DNA from: Bacillota bacterium
Lineage (GTDB): Bacteria; Bacillota; Clostridia; Acetivibrionales; DUMC01
Direction of reading: 5' to 3'
NCBI GenBank assembly: GCA_013314855.1
Contig: JABUEW010000031.1
Location: forward strand, 1 to 40,296
Length of the DNA stretch: 40,296 nt
Every line of letters begins with the position of its first letter. Position 1 is the stretch's first letter. Positions 9,578 to 17,286 of this stretch are shown here, piece after piece. The notes beneath the pieces are model-generated. The model worked only from the letters and a program-made list of their open reading frames with translations. It was not told the DNA's origin and did not search any database. Both the position numbers and the translations under genes were made by a program.

Positions 9578-10777
9578 ATGGAAGGGTATATTATAGATAT
9601 TCTTAACCAAGAAGAATTTGAAAAAATATTATTTCTTGTTCCTAGAAAAATATTAATAGAACCATTTGTAAAAAGTCCTAAGAAATTCAAAAAATATACG
9701 CGAGGCTTTAGAACTGAGAAACTTCCTGAAGGGATAATTAAAAATGCATATGTTGAAAATTTGTATCAAAAGCAAGATATGAGATTAGTGGAGTTTATAA
9801 ATGGTGCAATACAAAAAATAATTATAGAAAGTATTGATAATACTATTGGAAAGGATTTATTAGAAAAACTAAAATCAGAAGAAAATTCAAAAGAACAACT
9901 TGAAAACCTTGTTAGTTTGTTTATTGAAAATAATATAAAGCTAGATATTGATATTTACCTTAAAATTCATTCAATTAATCTATCAGATACATTAAAGTAT
10001 TATTTGAGTACATTAATAGATAAGTATGAGCAGAAACGAATATTAAAAAATCAAATTTACGCAGAAGTTAATAAAAGTTTTGAAGAAAAACTTAGAGAAA
10101 TTAATGATGAAGTAAAAGAAAAGATAAGGCAAAATGAGCAGATTATTAGTAAAAAACTTGAGGAAAAATATACTAAACTACTTCGGGAAAAAGACAAATT
10201 GTTAAAAGAGAGAGATGCCAAATACGAACAGGAGATGAAAAATTTAAAGCAGCAGCTTATTGCATATATAGAAAAACAGGATTCAGAGTTTAAAAGACTG
10301 AATAATGATTTAAAAAGGAAAGAAGAAGAAATACGTAATTTAAAGTCTATAAACAAAAGTTTGCAAGATCGGATTACAGATTATCTATACGAAAAACAAG
10401 TTATAGAACAGCAGTTGAATACATATAAGCATGCTACCATACAAGATGAATTTACTGATAATAATATAAGGGAAATTATTGAACAGATTAAGGAAAATCA
10501 AATAGATATAAAATTCAAAGAATATTTAAATAATTATGTAGTTAATTCTAATGATGAATTAGATATACTAGATTTATGGACTGAATGGGTAAACAAGGAG
10601 AAGTTTAATATCGAGAAGTTTTTAAATATAGTTTTATGTGAGCAGGAAATAGACCCTACAATTATAGAAAAATTAGATGATACTTATTTTTCATTAGATT
10701 TAAGACGGATGTTGGTTAAATTATTTCAATCAATTGCATATGAACACTTAAGTATAAAAAAGTTTGATGAAATCTAA
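9578..10777 (+). CDS. Coiled-coil protein of the PglZ-helicase operon
   Basis: A 399-residue protein of unknown family. Residues about 1-150 are helical and globular. Residues about 150-290 are a long Lys/Glu-rich coiled coil. Residues about 300-399 form a second helical region with several Trp, Asp and Leu. An open frame extends upstream to TTG 9545, but ATG 9578 is preferred: it has GGAGG at 9566-9570 with correct spacing and lies 4 bases after the previous stop, removing the apparent overlap. It is the last gene of the four-gene operon. A structural or oligomerising part, or a bridge between the helicase and the large unknown protein, is an inference. No catalytic motif is visible. Confidence 0.8.
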   Translation: MEGYIIDILNQEEFEKILFLVPRKILIEPFVKSPKKFKKYTRGFRTEKLPEGIIKNAYVENLYQKQDMRLVEFINGAIQKIIIESIDNTIGKDLLEKLKSEENSKEQLENLVSLFIENNIKLDIDIYLKIHSINLSDTLKYYLSTLIDKYEQKRILKNQIYAEVNKSFEEKLREINDEVKEKIRQNEQIISKKLEEKYTKLLREKDKLLKERDAKYEQEMKNLKQQLIAYIEKQDSEFKRLNNDLKRKEEEIRNLKSINKSLQDRITDYLYEKQVIEQQLNTYKHATIQDEFTDNNIREIIEQIKENQIDIKFKEYLNNYVVNSNDELDILDLWTEWVNKEKFNIEKFLNIVLCEQEIDPTIIEKLDDTYFSLDLRRMLVKLFQSIAYEHLSIKKFDEI

Positions 10778-10848
10778 TAATAATACTAGATTAAGTGTAT
10801 GATTCCCCTGTATCTTTTAATAATTATTTTATAGATTATTTTAAGATG

Positions 10849-10877
10849 TTGATCCGATTATTCCTTAATGTTATAAT
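10849..10877 (+). promoter_or_regulatory. Sigma-A promoter for the radical SAM gene
   Basis: TTGATC at 10849-10854 and a perfect TATAAT at 10872-10877 are 17 bases apart. The start of transcription would fall near 10884, about 50 bases before the radical SAM start codon. This suggests that gene is transcribed apart from the four-gene operon before it. Confidence 0.6.
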
Positions 10878-10932
10878 TAGCGTAAAGTAAATAAATAACT
10901 ATAAGCGAATTAGTAATGCGAGGTACTAGTAA

Positions 10933-12351
10933 ATGGCGAATATACTGCTAGTCGAACCAGATTATAAAAATAAATATCCTCCGCTGGGTTTAATGAAAAT
11001 TTGCACATATCATAAAATGAAAGGTGATAATGTATATTTTTGCAAAGGAATGTTAAGAGAATTAAGGGATAGAAAGTGGGATAGAATATATATATCTACA
11101 TTGTTTACTTTTTATTGGGAAAAAACTATAAAAACTATAAAATATTATTATAATAGTGTTTATAATCCAAAAGACATTTTTATTGGTGGAGTAATGGCTA
11201 CTATTTTAAAAGATGATATATCTAAAAACCCTGAAATTAGTGGTATTACTATTATTTCAGGGTTAATTGATAAACCAGGTGTTTTAGGAGATGATGATGT
11301 TATAGTTGATAATTTACCCCCAGATTATGGTATTATAAATCCGGAAAAAAACAAATACCTAAATTATAATTATCCTGTTTTTAATGCATATATTGTTTAT
11401 GCAACCAGGGGTTGCATTAGAAGCTGCTCATTTTGTGCAGTTCATAAAATTGAACCGAATTATGTTGATTACATTCCCATAAAAGAACAAGTTGAATATG
11501 TAATCTCAAAATTTGGTCCAAAGAAAGATTTAATGTTGCTTGATAATAATATTCTGGCTTCAAAAGAACTTGAGAGAATAATAAATGATATAGTAGAACT
11601 TGGATTTGGTGTAGGGAATAATAAGTTTACTTATACCAAAAACGGAAGAAGAATCACTGTCAAAAGATATGTTGATTTTAATCAAGGTGTTGATGCTAGA
11701 TTATTGACAGAAGAGAATATGAAATTACTTAGCAAAATAGCAATAAAACCATTAAGAATAGCATTTGATTATGCAAATCCTGAATATATCGAATTATATA
11801 TGAGTAAAGTAAGATTAGCTGCTGAATACGGAATAAAACACCTTTCAAATTACATACTTTTTAATTATAAAGATAAACCTGAGGATTTTTATAATAGGCT
11901 TAGAATTAATGTTGAGTTAAATGAAGAATTTGAGAGAAAGGGGTATGAAACAAGGATTTTTTCATTTCCAATGAAATATACACCTACAATAGGGGAAAAT
12001 TGCAAAAACAGATATTATGTCGGTGTGTATTGGAACAAAAAACTTTTACGTGGGATACAGTGTGTTCTGAATGCAACTCATGGAGTTGTAGGACCGAAGA
12101 AGGCATTTTTTGAGAAGGCGTTTGGTGCTAATGTTGATGAGTTTATTAAAATTCTTCTAATGCCGGAAGACTACATTATTAATAGAGAAACAAATAAGAA
12201 AAAAAGCATTATATGGAAAAAAGAATTTGACAATTTGAGAGAAAAGAAGAGTAAATTTATACAGATAATAGGAGATAATAAATTTAGGGATATAGGCTAT
12301 AACTTCGATGATGAAGATATTAATAGGATTCTTAAACATTATTTGAAATAA
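10933..12351 (+). CDS. Radical SAM protein with B12-binding-like N-terminus
   Basis: A 472-residue protein. Residues 1-130 have the Rossmann-like start (ILLVEPD, then YPPLGLMKI) shared by cobalamin-binding radical SAM enzymes, but I see no DxHxxG cobalamin-ligand motif. The [4Fe-4S] cluster motif is ATRGCIRSCSFC (Cys161, Cys165, Cys168). A TIM-barrel-like core with LLDNNIL and GVDARLL follows. The reaction is unknown. It lacks the architecture of prokaryotic viperins. It starts 155 bases after the coiled-coil gene and has a promoter of its own, so it may be an independent cargo gene or an accessory to the defence operon. The start ATG 10933 has GCGAGG about 9 bases upstream. Confidence 0.75.
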   Translation: MANILLVEPDYKNKYPPLGLMKICTYHKMKGDNVYFCKGMLRELRDRKWDRIYISTLFTFYWEKTIKTIKYYYNSVYNPKDIFIGGVMATILKDDISKNPEISGITIISGLIDKPGVLGDDDVIVDNLPPDYGIINPEKNKYLNYNYPVFNAYIVYATRGCIRSCSFCAVHKIEPNYVDYIPIKEQVEYVISKFGPKKDLMLLDNNILASKELERIINDIVELGFGVGNNKFTYTKNGRRITVKRYVDFNQGVDARLLTEENMKLLSKIAIKPLRIAFDYANPEYIELYMSKVRLAAEYGIKHLSNYILFNYKDKPEDFYNRLRINVELNEEFERKGYETRIFSFPMKYTPTIGENCKNRYYVGVYWNKKLLRGIQCVLNATHGVVGPKKAFFEKAFGANVDEFIKILLMPEDYIINRETNKKKSIIWKKEFDNLREKKSKFIQIIGDNKFRDIGYNFDDEDINRILKHYLK

Positions 12352-12537
12352 TAAAATATAACTGATTTTCTATAGGTTATAATATAAAAAGGCAATAAAT
12401 TTTAATTGTTGTAAAAATGGCAAATGGTAGACAAGGAAATAAATAAACAAGTTTCCAGTAGAAAAAGGTTGGACTCATAAAAACTATTTTTAAATTAAAA
12501 AATGTATGTACTTGCGAGACTATTTTAACTGTAGAGT

Positions 12538-12821
12538 ATGTACGAAAGAATCAATAGAAAGTCAACATTAGTCTACCATGGAGAGGATAGGTGGAAAATA
12601 GATACAAAATTTATAGGAATGATAGAGGGAGTAAGGGAGTTGCTTGAAAGCATAAAAAAATACATTCCCAACTATGAATATATCCTGTGTGATTTGTCAC
12701 CCTATGGAGATGAAGAAATAAAAGGGAACGTAAAACTTAAGATTTTTTAAAGATACTAAAGGCAATATTCAATAAAAACTTTGATGAATTTATTGAAACT
12801 TTGTGTAGATTTTCATATTAA
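12538..12821 (+). pseudogene. Rpn-family nuclease/transposase fragment, frameshifted
   Basis: The 70 codons from 12538 read as the middle of an Rpn (PD-(D/E)XK) protein: TLVYHGEDRW matches VIYNGENRW of the intact copy at 13971, and the IPNYEYILCDL stretch matches its IPDFRYMLFEV. The frame stops inside a T6 run (12743-12748). A one-base shift there restores a matching continuation (ILKAIFNKNFDEFIE) to a stop at 12819-12821. The N-terminal third with the catalytic residues is absent. This is a decayed remnant, not a gene. Confidence 0.65.
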
Positions 12822-12828
12822 CCTCCAC

Positions 12829-12953
12829 GCCGGGCATTATCCGGCACAAAAATTGATGAAACATAACTTAAAATGTTGTACCATATACTTAAGTATATGG
12901 TATAGACCACGGTTTTAAGAAATGGTACCGGCCAATATTACAGCTTGGTCCGG
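12829..12953 (+). other. Structured segment upstream of IS110 remnant, bridge-RNA candidate
   Basis: Three inverted repeats are packed into 125 bases: GCCGG/CCGGC at 12829-12845, a perfect 24-bp palindrome at 12879-12902, and a bulged stem CCGGCCAA/TTGGTCCGG at 12928-12953. IS110-group elements carry a non-coding left end that encodes a structured bridge RNA ahead of the transposase. Position and structure fit that, but I cannot fold or align it, and the 24-bp palindrome could equally be an operator or a target site. Confidence 0.3.
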
Positions 12954-13075
12954 AAATTAACATGTTTGCAGCAGCCTTTAAGCACAAAAAACTATTGCCA
13001 CGAGCATGCATATTAATCTTTGCAGTTTTCGGGCTGCCATACCAAATGCTGAGTATAACCTACAAGGAGGCGTGT

Positions 13076-13789
13076 ATACCCAAAATACTTAATGTACTTC
13101 ACAAGTCTTGTTGTGGAATCGACGTCCACAAAAAGACTGTAGTTATCTGCATTTTAAAAGCAGATGAGTTCGGTGAATATACCGATGAAATCAAAACGTT
13201 TTCAACAATGACCTGGGACCTTGAAAATTTAAGGGATTGGCTCAAAGAACGAAACTGCGAGAAGATAGCCATGGAAAGCACCGGTATTTACTGGATACCT
13301 GTCTTTAACGTGCTTGAGGGACATTTCGACATTGTCCTTTCAAACGCTAGACAGATCAAGAATGTTGCCTGGTAAGAAAACAGATCCCAATGATTCCAGG
13401 TGGATTGCCAAGCTCCTCGCTCTTGGTCTTGTAAACGGCAGCTTTATTCCCCCCAGAGACATTCGTGAATTGAGGGAATGACAAGGTATAGGGCTAAGCT
13501 TATATCTATACGTACTTCGGAAAAGGACAGAGCACACAATATTCTCGAGGCTTGCAACATTAAGCTTTCTTGTGTTTCAACCGATATTTTCGGTGCATCC
13601 GGTATGGCAATGATGAAGGCCTTAATAGATAAAGCTGAAGATGCTGATCTGGAAGAACTAGCTCAGTTAGCCAAGGGTGCACTCCGCAAAAAAATCCCTG
13701 ACTTAGTAAAGGCTTTGGACGGGAAGATGGGCAAACATCATTCCATGATGCTGCAGATGGTTTTAGTGACCATGGTTATTACCTTGTGA
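13076..13789 (+). pseudogene. IS110-family transposase, decayed
   Basis: The N-terminal DEDD domain is clear: CGIDVHKKTVVICIL, then AMESTGIYWIPVF and NARQIKNV. Near 13363-13366 the frame shifts by one base into KTDPNDSRWIAKLL, reads to a stop near 13480, and then shifts back into TRYRAKLISIRTSEKDRAHN. The two frameshifts compensate. The protein then ends at 13789 without the C-terminal serine-containing Tnp_20 domain. The expected start has AAGGAGG at 13064-13070 followed by an in-frame ATA at 13076, perhaps a mutated ATG. The element cannot make an active recombinase. A small inverted repeat (CATCCG/CGGATG, 13846-13868) follows and may be near its right end. Confidence 0.85.
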
Positions 13790-13925
13790 GGAACATGTGC
13801 TGCAGTATCGGATTCGAATAAGGACATCCTCTTAGAATTTTTACGCATCCGGAAGTGAAAAGCGGATGTAAGAAAACAAAATCAAAAACAACATTGAAAA
13901 ATTTTAACTTTTGTATATGGTTTTA

Positions 13926-13934
13926 TGTTATAAT
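13926..13934 (+). promoter_or_regulatory. Extended -10 promoter for the Rpn gene
   Basis: TGTTATAAT is an extended -10 element 37 bases before the ATG at 13971. There is no good -35 hexamer at 17 bases, which is common for TGn promoters. Confidence 0.45.
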
Positions 13935-13970
13935 ATAACTGGGTAAAAAAACTGTACAGGAGAAAAATGT

Positions 13971-14942
13971 ATGGAATTCTCACATGACAAAGGATATAAA
14001 TATTTTTTAAGCAATCCGGAGGTTTTTGCTGATTTTATAAGGGACTTTGTAAAAGAAAGCTGGGCTTTGCAAATTGACATAGACAGCCTTGAAAGGGTAG
14101 ACAAAAGCTATATAGGGCCTGATTTCAGTGAAAAAGAGGCAGATATAGTATACAGGGCAAAGATAAAAGGTAAAGAAATAATATTCTATATACTGGTTGA
14201 ATTACAATCGACGGTAGACTATACAATGCCGTTCAGACTGCTGGTATATATGACGTATATATGGATGGACATAATAAAAAGCAGTCCTGATGCGGAGAAG
14301 AACAGGAAGGGCTTTAGTCTGCCTGCTATAGTGCCGCTGGTGATATACAACGGAGAAAACAGATGGGCGGCTGCAAAGAGTTACAGGGAGATAATAGAAG
14401 GGGAAGAATACTTTGGATGGTACATACCTGATTTCAGGTATATGCTGTTTGAGGTAAACAGCTACAGCGAGGAAGAGCTTATAGAGATAAAGAACATAAT
14501 GTCGGCAGTATTTTTGCTTGATCAGAAGATAAGCTGGGTAGAACTTCTGAGCAGGTTAAAAAGGCTTAAGAGTATACTAAAAGACAGAAATAAAGAAGAA
14601 TTCAAGCTATTCAAGTCATGGTTAAAGTACATAATAAAAGAAAGGCTTCCTGTAGAGGGGGCTGAAGAATTGGAAAGGATAATTGAGGAAAGTAAGGAGG
14701 CGGAGGATATGGAGTTAAATATAACGAAGACATTAGATGAGATGATAAGGGAAATAAAGATGCAAGGTAAGAAAGAAGGCAAGATAGAAGGCAAGATAGA
14801 GGGAAAGATAGAGGGAAAGCAGGAAGTTGCAGAAAATATGCTTAAGTTAGGAATAGGTATTGATATTATAGTCAAAGCTACTGGGTTAGGAGAGGAAGAG
14901 ATTGAGAATATAAGGAAAAGGACGCTAAAGATTTTATGGTAA
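13971..14942 (+). CDS. Rpn-family recombination-promoting nuclease/putative transposase
   Basis: A 323-residue member of the Rpn/PDDEXK_2 family. The N-terminus (FSHDKGYKYFLSNPEVFADFI) is typical. The nuclease core shows Asp58 in EADIVYR and Glu77-x-Gln79 in VELQS. The C-terminus holds tandem GKIE repeats and a LGIGIDIIVKATGLGEEEI helix, as in many Rpn proteins. RpnA-type proteins of Escherichia coli stimulate recA-independent recombination and cut DNA. The start ATG 13971 has AGGAG about 8 bases upstream. Unlike its relative at 12538 it is intact. Its last codons overlap the start of the Panacea remnant. Confidence 0.85.
   Translation: MEFSHDKGYKYFLSNPEVFADFIRDFVKESWALQIDIDSLERVDKSYIGPDFSEKEADIVYRAKIKGKEIIFYILVELQSTVDYTMPFRLLVYMTYIWMDIIKSSPDAEKNRKGFSLPAIVPLVIYNGENRWAAAKSYREIIEGEEYFGWYIPDFRYMLFEVNSYSEEELIEIKNIMSAVFLLDQKISWVELLSRLKRLKSILKDRNKEEFKLFKSWLKYIIKERLPVEGAEELERIIEESKEAEDMELNITKTLDEMIREIKMQGKKEGKIEGKIEGKIEGKQEVAENMLKLGIGIDIIVKATGLGEEEIENIRKRTLKILW
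14775..14822 (+). repeat. Four 12-bp tandem repeats inside the Rpn gene
   Basis: Four consecutive 12-bp units (14775, 14787, 14799, 14811) of form GARGGMAAGATA encode EGKI EGKI EGKI EGKQ. The first two are identical. In-frame units of this kind can change copy number by slippage without breaking the protein. Confidence 0.8.
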
Positions 14943-15109
14943 GAGAATTAAACTCTGAAGAAATTAAGATAATTGATGAAATAATTGATAAATTTGGCAA
15001 ACTAACGACAGATGAGATTATTAACGTAATACATGAGGAAGATGCCTATAAATGTACGAAGAGCAATTGTATTATAAAGTATTCCTTTGCAAATCAATTA
15101 TCTATCTAA
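14936..15109 (+). pseudogene. C-terminal remnant of a Panacea-domain (DUF4065) protein
   Basis: This 57-codon frame begins at an ATG inside the last codons of the Rpn gene. It reads LNSEEIKIIDEIIDKFGKLT, then TDEIINVIHEEDAYKCT. That is the end of Panacea/SocA/GepA-type proteins, where LS(E)EE..., a gap, and THEEDPW are conserved. Panacea domains neutralise diverse toxins and also occur in phage-related proteins. The N-terminal half of the domain is missing, so it is probably dead. I see no partner toxin. It ends just inside the convergent DUF6485 gene. Confidence 0.5.
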
Positions 15110-15317
15110 CAGGCATGGAATTAGACATACATTTCTTTTTATAATCTTTGTAGAGATTTTCAATTGACCTATCATATGTCTTTTCACCGACTTTGGAAAA
15201 GAAGCACCCGGGTACTTCTCCATTCCTGCGGTGATAAGCTACACATTCACAGCATTTGCCATGGCGAGAGCAAGAAAAATAAGTGCAAGTGCAATTGATA
15301 GTATTGTTGCAAGCCAT
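15102..15317 (-). CDS. DUF6485 small cysteine-rich protein
   Basis: A 71-residue protein beginning MACNNTINCTCTYFSCSRHG, followed by KCCECVAYHRR and PGCFF. The Cys pattern of C, NC-x-C, C-x-RHGKCCEC, YHR and PGC is that of the small DUF6485 family common in clostridia, probably metal-binding. An open frame runs 31 codons further upstream, but ATG 15317 has a near-perfect GGAGG 8 bases before it, so the shorter form is the gene. Function unknown. It converges with the Panacea remnant and overlaps its last 8 bases. Confidence 0.75.
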   Translation of the reverse strand: MACNNTINCTCTYFSCSRHGKCCECVAYHRRNGEVPGCFFSKVGEKTYDRSIENLYKDYKKKCMSNSMPVR

Positions 15318-15556
15318 TTTAAATCCTCCGGAATCCGGGCGGTTGGGCCCATAAGCAATAGTACATGCCATATTTAAGAGTACAGCATAAATAAACATAT
15401 AGGATCTCATAGGATTTCACTAAAATGCTGCTCTAAAATACGAGTAACAATATGAATAACTAAAATGGCATCATTACAAGCCAAGGGGGCCGACCCCGCC
15501 CTATGTGTTAAATAATCTATACTATGTAAAGTATTCCTCTATAATATTAAATTATA

Positions 15557-15976
15557 TTACAAATTCATACTGTCTTGTGAAGAAGCAGCAGCTGAATTTC
15601 TTTTGAACACCAGGTATCCAATTCCCGCAAAAATTAAAGCAGGAACAAGGTAACCCACCAGGAAAAACCTGATATACTTGATAAAGTATATCAGCTGAAG
15701 CAAACTGTAAAGAAAACAGCCAACGTAAATTGTTTCCTCATGAAGATTTGCATATGCCAGGAGCAATCCCAGTAAAAACGCCCAGAAAGCCACTGAAGAA
15801 AGTAAGTTTCCAAAAAACCCCCTGTCAAGCCCAAGTCCGGGGAACAGGGCACTTAGAATCATGAAGATTACCCCTCCAAAAACCAATACTACATCAATCG
15901 GCAATAATATCCGAAAAATGGAATTACTACTAAAAAGCACCTTCAGCTCATTGCTTATGTTCTTGTATGTGCTCAT
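15557..15976 (-). CDS. Small integral membrane protein, function unknown
   Basis: A 139-residue protein with about four hydrophobic segments (near residues 25-45, 60-75, 80-100 and 105-125), a short charged N-terminus and a polar tail. No family is recognised. The open frame begins at 16030, but ATG 15976 has AAGGAGAGG just upstream and is preferred. The space between it and the DUF6485 start (15318-15556) holds only AT-rich sequence and one GC-rich patch (GGGGG..CCCC at 15485-15497). Confidence 0.6.
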   Translation of the reverse strand: MSTYKNISNELKVLFSSNSIFRILLPIDVVLVFGGVIFMILSALFPGLGLDRGFFGNLLSSVAFWAFLLGLLLAYANLHEETIYVGCFLYSLLQLIYFIKYIRFFLVGYLVPALIFAGIGYLVFKRNSAAASSQDSMNL

Positions 15977-16537
15977 ATAAAACCTCTCCTTTTTAAATTT
16001 ATAATATTTTATCAAGCCATCCCACTCCATAAAAATGTATGGCTGACGTTCGAATTTTTATCCGACATCAGGTTCGATCAACATTATTCTATCACAGTTT
16101 TGTACAAAATAAAACCATATTCTGTAGATATTTTTTTATGATTATTCTATGATAATTTCATATTGTAATTTTTCTGATAAAATGTAACTTATGAAGAATT
16201 TTTTAATATGACTCAAAAAGAAATAACAAAACTAAGGATTGTAAACCAGACAATCGGTAAAGTGTTCAGTGTACTTGTGACACAAGATAATGCACTTTGC
16301 CTTTCATTGTGATATTTTATCAAAAATAATTAACAAGATGACATTATCACAAAATAAACACACATGTTGTAAATAATTCGTTGAGAAATTATTAAACTTA
16401 TGTTAAAATTGGAACTAGAGTAATAAATACATATGATATAATAAAATTAAATATATTATATATTATATGAAATGAAGTAATTGATAAAATAATTGGTATT
16501 TTTACTGAAGGTTAAGGAGTAAATGCTAAAGGGTATA
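15977..16537. other. 561-bp intergenic segment with TTGTGA dyads
   Basis: There is no gene here. It is very AT-rich. It contains the dyad CTTGTGACACAAG at 16274-16286 and an inverted pair TTGTGATA/TATCACAA at 16307-16314 and 16345-16352. Both are operator-like. The nearest target is the membrane protein gene, whose start is about 300 bases away on the minus strand. Confidence 0.45.
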
Positions 16538-17026
16538 TTAAGTCTTATTATGGTTCCTGTCGTGGATTACCTGATCAATGACAATAACAAGCGAAATGAT
16601 GAAGGCATAGTCTTCGCTGTCTACAATATCAACTCCATAGGTATCACCCCAGGAGAACCATCGCTTGGAGACTTGGGCTACAGGTAGACCATTCTTTAAT
16701 ATGGAAAATTCCATACCCCAAAAATTCCCATCAATAGTGTAATTGCCTGAGGCGCTGGAAATGTTAAACCTGGGTTTAAAAAAAGTAAACTCCTTTTTAA
16801 CAGTTGCCACCGCTTGCCCTAAATGGTAGATAGTATATTCCGGCAGGAATCGGAAAAGCTTCTGCTCAATATAGAAAAGCTCATCTCCCTGCAAATTGTA
16901 AAGCCTTAATTTATCTCCAAGGGCAAATACCTTGCCTCTAACAATGAAGTGATCATTCCCGTACTCGTCTTTTATGGTAAAATTATCTCCAAAAGAGAAT
17001 ATTTTCTGTTTTACTACAAAGCGCAT
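16538..17026 (-). CDS. LURP-one-related (DUF567) family protein
   Basis: A 162-residue protein with the repeated short-strand pattern of the tubby-like LURP-one-related fold: FVVKQKIFSFGDNFTIKDE, then GKVFALGDKLRLYNLQGDEL, YTIDGNFWGMEFSI and the end VSKRWFSWGDTYGVDI. The family includes Bacillus YxjI. It may bind a lipid or membrane ligand, but no bacterial function is established. The start has AGAGGAG about 9 bases upstream. The 260 bases from 17027 to 17286 contain only AT-rich spacer with possible promoters facing both ways. Confidence 0.8.
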   Translation of the reverse strand: MRFVVKQKIFSFGDNFTIKDEYGNDHFIVRGKVFALGDKLRLYNLQGDELFYIEQKLFRFLPEYTIYHLGQAVATVKKEFTFFKPRFNISSASGNYTIDGNFWGMEFSILKNGLPVAQVSKRWFSWGDTYGVDIVDSEDYAFIISLVIVIDQVIHDRNHNKT

Positions 17027-17286
17027 AAATGTAGCTCCTCTTCTCTATGTATATAACAGGTATTGAATGCAGCACAAACTTTCACTTCTCTAGATGCAAT
17101 GTTATTTATAGTTCAAGAATAATATTATCATAAAATTGAGAAATAATACAATAGAAAAAATAATTGCAATTTTTTATAATTATATGATTTAATGTGTGAT
17201 TAAATGCCGGTTTTGTGGTAAAATAATATAAGTTATTTATCATAATATAAAATATAAAGTTTACAAAGCCATAAGGAGAAAGTAGT

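Noticed and set aside
135-10777. Complete BREX or DISARM system
   Set aside because: No PglX or Drm methyltransferase, no BrxC ATPase, no BrxL and no DrmC PLD nuclease is present in the window.
10933-12351. Radical SAM gene as a prokaryotic viperin
   Set aside because: It is too long, has a B12-enzyme-like N-terminal domain, and lacks the viperin layout.
12962-13075. N-terminal extension of the IS110 frame back to ATG 12962
   Set aside because: The encoded residues do not resemble IS110 proteins, and the AAGGAGG at 13064-13070 marks the real start region further right.
14775-14822. 12-bp tandem repeats as a CRISPR or regulatory array
   Set aside because: They are in-frame codon repeats within the Rpn C-terminus and have no spacers.
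15318-15410. 31-codon upstream extension of the DUF6485 frame
   Set aside because: The internal ATG has a near-perfect ribosome site and starts exactly at the conserved region.
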